64,000 bases of DNA from Hankyongella sp964404985 (GTDB taxonomy: Bacteria > Pseudomonadota > Alphaproteobacteria > Sphingomonadales > Sphingomonadaceae). Made by a program: the position numbers and the translations under genes. The DNA lies in NCBI GenBank assembly GCA_964404985.1, contig CAYOMD010000006.1:1-64000 (forward strand). Reading direction: 5' to 3'. Under the pieces are notes generated by a model that was not told where the DNA came from, did no database searches, and saw only the letters and a program-made list of their open reading frames with translations. Of this stretch, positions 60,908-64,000 are shown one piece after another (positions within the stretch are counted from its first letter, which is position 1; each line of letters opens with the position of its first letter).

Positions 60908-62818
60908 ATGGCGCAACCGACACCGCGTCGCCAGACCATCTTCGCCCTCGTCGGGCTTGGCGTTGCCTATGCGCTGGCACTCGGCTTTGGTCTACGCAAC
61001 GCACAGGTGGAGCGCACGCGCGACGTCGCGGCACTGACCCAGCAGCAGGCGCTGGTCGCTGCCAGTCGTGCCGAAGCTGTCTCGGGCTGGATTCGCGAGA
61101 CCCAGGATCAACTGGCCGCCCTTGCCGAAAATCCGGCCGTGCAGCTTTACACTCAGGGGGCCAGTGGCGGCGGTGATCCGCGGGCAGCCGCCGGCCAGGC
61201 GCAGTATCTCGAAAGCCTGTTGAGCGCCACCGCCGCCCGTTCCGGCTTCGGATCGGCGCAGATCGTGGTGCGGGCCGAGGTCAAGGTGCCGGACGCCCCG
61301 GGGATCGCGGTACTCGGCCCCGACGGGCGACCGATCGCGCGCGCTGGCGGGCCGCTACCGGCGCTGGGCTCTGGCGTCAGCCCGACCAAAGTTCAGGTCA
61401 GCGCAACCCGGCTGGCTGGCCAGCCTGCGCTGAGCATCACCCAGCCGATCCGAAGGCTGCAGGACGATTCGGGGCAGCCGATCGGCCTGCTCTACGCGGT
61501 GCGTCCGCTGGATGCGGGGCTGGCGCAACGCCTTCGCCAGCCGGGTGACCCGTATGCGACCGGGCGGGCCATTCTGGTCGATCAGGACGGGACGCCCTTG
61601 CTGGCTCCCGGCGCGCAGGATCCAGCGCAAGCCCTGCCCGCGGATATTCTGGGCGCTCTGCCCACCGGCGATACCCCGCGTGTGACTGCGTCCGCTGTCG
61701 CTGCATACCGCCCGATCGGAATTGCCGGGCTGGGTATTGTGCGCCTGGTCGATGCCGACGAGGCGCTGCGCGAGGCGGATGAGCGACAGCGCCTGAGAAG
61801 CCTCGGCTGGATCGCCGGGATCAGCTGGCTGGCTGCTGTTTTGCTGCTGCTCTGGCGGCACGGTGCTGCACAGCGGGCGACCAGTGCGGCGCGCGAGGCC
61901 GAAGCGGCAACCACGCGCGAGGAACGCGCCCGCCTGTTCCTTCAGGAGATTGCCGACTGCCAGCAGGCGTTGATTCTGGTCGGCGACCGTCAGGGCCAGC
62001 TGGAATTCTCCAATGCCCGCGCCCGGGTCGCGCTGCACCTCGGGCGTGACGCCCGCGATGTCCCGCTCGCCAGCCTGTTCGGGGCCGCCGCCGACCCGGT
62101 CGCAGAACTTCTCGCCGCGCTGCACCAGACCGGGAGTATCGCCGGGCCGCAGCGGTTGAGCCTGGGCGGACGCACAGTCAGCCTGAGCGCACTGCCGATG
62201 TCCGACGGGCAGAGCCTGCTGGTGGGTGACGATGTGACCGACGTACTGGCGGCTGAGGCCCGCCGCGCCGCTGCAATGGCCGCGCTCGTCAGCCTGCTCA
62301 CCGGGCTCATCGACGCCCGCGATCCGGCGTCGACCGCGCACTCCCAGAAGGTCTCGCGCCTGGCCGTCCTGGTCGGCACTCAGCTTGGTTTGAGCGAAGC
62401 GGACTGCGCAACCCTGCAACTGGCCGGGCAACTCATGAACCTCGGTAAGATCCTGGTGCCGGCGGACATCCTGACCAAGGCCGGACCGCTGGATGCACAG
62501 GAGCAGAGCATCGTGCAGGCGGCGGTGGCCCGGGCCGCGGACATGCTGGCCTCCGTGCCGTTCGACCTGCCGGTGGTGGAGGTGATTCGGGGCTTGAGTT
62601 CGGCGTCGTCGCCACTCCCGGCGCGCATTCTGCGCCTTGTGAACGCCACGGTCAGCATGGTCAGTCCGCGCGCTTTCCGGGCTGCCCTGAGCCCCGAGAC
62701 TGCGTTCGAGATTCTGCGTGCCAAAGCCACCCCAGCAGACGCGCCGGTGATTGCGGCGATTGCTCAATCCATCGGAACCGACGCAGGGCGCAGCGTGCTA
62801 AACGGTGACTCTCGCTGA
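60908..62818 (+). CDS. Membrane sensor with PAS-like and degenerate HD-GYP domain
   Basis: A 636-residue protein with a transmembrane helix at ~12-30, a periplasmic domain (~31-305) and a second helix (~308-327; WIAGISWLAAVLLLLW). A short helical linker, a PAS-like segment (~350-450) and a C-terminal HD-GYP-like domain (~460-630) follow. The domain keeps HSQKVSRLAVLVG, but the metal dyad LLHDIGKI reads LMNLGKI, and HHExxDGxGYP is lost (FDLPVVEVIRGLSS). It cannot be a phosphodiesterase and may instead bind c-di-GMP or protein partners. Its 3' end overlaps mmcB by 55 bp. ATG 60908 has AGGAG 13 bases upstream; a TTG at 60887 is possible. Confidence 0.8.
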   Translation: MAQPTPRRQTIFALVGLGVAYALALGFGLRNAQVERTRDVAALTQQQALVAASRAEAVSGWIRETQDQLAALAENPAVQLYTQGASGGGDPRAAAGQAQYLESLLSATAARSGFGSAQIVVRAEVKVPDAPGIAVLGPDGRPIARAGGPLPALGSGVSPTKVQVSATRLAGQPALSITQPIRRLQDDSGQPIGLLYAVRPLDAGLAQRLRQPGDPYATGRAILVDQDGTPLLAPGAQDPAQALPADILGALPTGDTPRVTASAVAAYRPIGIAGLGIVRLVDADEALREADERQRLRSLGWIAGISWLAAVLLLLWRHGAAQRATSAAREAEAATTREERARLFLQEIADCQQALILVGDRQGQLEFSNARARVALHLGRDARDVPLASLFGAAADPVAELLAALHQTGSIAGPQRLSLGGRTVSLSALPMSDGQSLLVGDDVTDVLAAEARRAAAMAALVSLLTGLIDARDPASTAHSQKVSRLAVLVGTQLGLSEADCATLQLAGQLMNLGKILVPADILTKAGPLDAQEQSIVQAAVARAADMLASVPFDLPVVEVIRGLSSASSPLPARILRLVNATVSMVSPRAFRAALSPETAFEILRAKATPADAPVIAAIAQSIGTDAGRSVLNGDSR

Positions 62819-63234
62819 GCACGCAGCCGCTCGGCGGCGCGGCGGGCAAAGCGCAGCGTCTCGGCCTTGCGCCGGGCCGGTGCGACCGGGATCGAGACCG
62901 GCGCGCGCAACTCCACTGCTTCGAAGCGGTCGGCGCGGATCAGGCCGACTCGCTGCGGCTGAAAGGCGGCGGCATCTAGGAGCGCGGCATCAAGCGTCGG
63001 CGGGACCGCAAACCAGAAACGATCGCAATACTCAAGGTAGTCCGGCCACTTGGCGTCGCCACGCAGGTCCGCGACCGAGACCTTGATCTCGACAATGGCC
63101 AGCACCCCGCTGGAGTCGACGCCCAACAGGTCGGCGCGGCGGCCATTGCCCAGCGTTGCCTCGCTCAGCACGGCATAGCCCATCTGCCACAGCAGGCGAC
63201 CGACGCTGCGATCCAGATCTGCGGCTGTGAGCAT
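62764..63234 (-). CDS. mmcB: MmcB family DNA repair protein
   Basis: A 156-residue member of the MmcB family, a PD-(D/E)XK-type putative nuclease of alphaproteobacteria induced by DNA damage. Nuclease core positions are RRADLLGVD (Asp) and LAIVEIKVS (Glu-x-Lys), with WPDYLEYCDRFWFAV following. ATG 63234 was chosen over longer starts that run into A/T-rich promoter sequence. The 3' end overlaps the convergent sensor gene. Several GAAC/GTTC boxes sit just upstream of the start. Confidence 0.87.
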   Translation of the reverse strand: MLTAADLDRSVGRLLWQMGYAVLSEATLGNGRRADLLGVDSSGVLAIVEIKVSVADLRGDAKWPDYLEYCDRFWFAVPPTLDAALLDAAAFQPQRVGLIRADRFEAVELRAPVSIPVAPARRKAETLRFARRAAERLRAQRESPFSTLRPASVPMD

Positions 63235-63320
63235 CAGCAAGAACAATACGGAATTGAAAACAGAACAAACAAGAACAAAATCGACTGCATGAGTCAAGCG
63301 GCGTTGGCGTCGGGCAGTGT

Positions 63321-63418
63321 CTCAGCTTGAAAATCCCCGCTCACCCTGAGCTTGGACAGAAGGGCTGAGCGGCTCGTGGTTCTGTCCACGCTCACCACGA
63401 GCGGATTTTCAAGCTGAG
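63321..63418. repeat. Dispersed palindromic repeat R2, most complete copy
   Basis: A perfect 15-bp terminal inverted repeat, CTCAGCTTGAAAATC (63321-63335) and GATTTTCAAGCTGAG (63404-63418). The core is TCACCCTGAGCTTGGACAG, TGAGCGGCTCGTGG and CACCACGAGCGG. This 98-bp copy defines the family. It ends 3 bp before the selO stop codon. Confidence 0.8.
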
Positions 63419-63421
63419 ATA

Positions 63422-64000
63422 CTACAGAGCGTCGCCCATGCGCCGGATGGCGGCGATTTTATCCTCGAACGGAGCCCAGTCGTCAATGCGGTCGATGGCG
63501 GCCCAGAGTGCCTCGATCTCGTCGATCAACAGGGTGCAGGGGGCCGGGTCCGTCCAGTAGGGGTGGGCAAGTCGGGCGACCGGCTCCAGGGCGCAGACCC
63601 GCGTGAGTGCGGCCTGAAACACCGGCAGCGCATAGGTCGCCGCCGCCGGTGATGCTGCCGCCCGGTCACGCGAGAGAGCCCCGCCGCGCCAGTCGAAATA
63701 GAAACGGTCCGGCGACAGACCCGTCTCGCCCAGCGCCTCGTCAATAGCGGTCAGGGTCGCCAGATTCTCCGCATGGTCCTGTGCCGGCATGACGCCGAGC
63801 CGCGAACAGACAGCAGCCGTCATCGCCGCCTCGAAACGGGCCGGGAAGGTCTCGAGCGCCGGCACCAGCACAGAGCGATCCACGATCAGCAGCAGGGCCT
63901 TGGCGAGCTGATACAGGTTCCAGTGCAGCGCCTCGGGTTGGCGTCCATAGCTGTAGAGACCCTGGTGATCGAAGTAGGCGGCGGTGAAATGCGGGTCGAG
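63422..64000 (-). CDS. selO: Protein adenylyltransferase SelO, C-terminal part (cut by window end)
   Basis: 192 codons of the 3' end are visible; the frame is open to the window edge. The segment FTAAYFDHQGLYSYGRQPEALHWNL, read from positions 63990 down to about 63920, is the conserved SelO/YdiU signature of a pseudokinase fold that AMPylates proteins. The remaining C-terminal region is variable and family-consistent (FDWRGG, HPYWTDPAPC). The N-terminal half with the catalytic lysine lies outside. Confidence 0.88.
   Translation of the reverse strand, partial: LDPHFTAAYFDHQGLYSYGRQPEALHWNLYQLAKALLLIVDRSVLVPALETFPARFEAAMTAAVCSRLGVMPAQDHAENLATLTAIDEALGETGLSPDRFYFDWRGGALSRDRAAASPAAATYALPVFQAALTRVCALEPVARLAHPYWTDPAPCTLLIDEIEALWAAIDRIDDWAPFEDKIAAIRRMGDAL

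Noticed and set aside
60908..62818. Active HD-GYP phosphodiesterase
   Set aside because: The HD metal dyad reads MN and the HHE/GYP motifs are absent, so enzymatic activity is not credible.

Overview
The window is about 64 kb of GC-rich chromosome from an alphaproteobacterium, most likely a member of the Sphingomonadales. This rests on gene content, not on a search: DUF4167 and DUF2336 proteins, a short-chain fatty-acyl-type regulator divergent from isocitrate lyase, the accA-xerD / aroK-aroB-CorC arrangement, an LapG-type cysteine peptidase, PEP-CTERM proteins and mmcB are all typical of that group. There is no prophage, CRISPR array, transposase or rRNA. Genes are packed in operons joined by ATGA, GTGA or TGATG overlaps, so it reads as core genome. 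Intergenic gaps hold three families of dispersed palindromic or terminal-inverted-repeat elements.

Layout. 1-800: repeats, then a strong sigma70-type promoter in front of a stretch with no convincing protein gene (candidate structured RNA). 0.8-6.6 kb: DUF1501/DUF1800 pair, then a regulator divergent from aceA. 7.2-18 kb: DUF4167, DUF2336, plsC-fur, dapE and a membrane protein, a cold-shock protein with a glycine/arginine-rich tail, dapD and a HAD nucleotidase, then a diguanylate cyclase coupled to a second DUF2336 protein. 17.8-22.3 kb: argB, and the ubiE-coaBC-dut-moeB-dsrE operon. 22.4-24.4 kb: two tandem paralogous PEP-CTERM genes. 24.5-33.9 kb: glcB, accA, xerD with two envelope genes, aroK-aroB-corC and tRNA-Arg(CCT). 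34-43 kb: amidohydrolase, two glycosyltransferases, DUF2141 and a type I secretion operon (TolC-ABC-HlyD). 43-52 kb: a TPR-DedA-ATP-grasp-NRDE operon, an AhpD-like gene and its TetR neighbour, a UDG, purS-purQ-HAD-trhO and a third PEP-CTERM gene. 52.6-56.2 kb: hisBHAF plus an ATP-grasp gene. 56.3-64 kb: DinG-type helicase-TerB-SixA, a LapG-like peptidase divergent from a membrane sensor with a degenerate HD-GYP domain, mmcB, and the 3' part of selO.

How it works together. aceA and glcB together give a complete glyoxylate shunt. The diguanylate cyclase, the degenerate HD-GYP sensor, the LapG peptidase and the type I exporter are the parts expected of c-di-GMP-controlled surface attachment, although no adhesin and no LapD are visible. 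The most striking result is regulatory. All three PEP-CTERM genes, two adjacent and one 28 kb away, carry the same three-part promoter: an upstream site YGTCGA-N5-TTKACA, then TTAACS, then a near-perfect sigma54 -24/-12 element with nearly fixed spacing. This defines a compact sigma54-dependent surface-protein regulon from sequence alone. A second regulatory result is a shared operator in front of both the TetR gene and its divergent AhpD-like neighbour; that TetR also carries an exact 51-bp in-frame tandem duplication.
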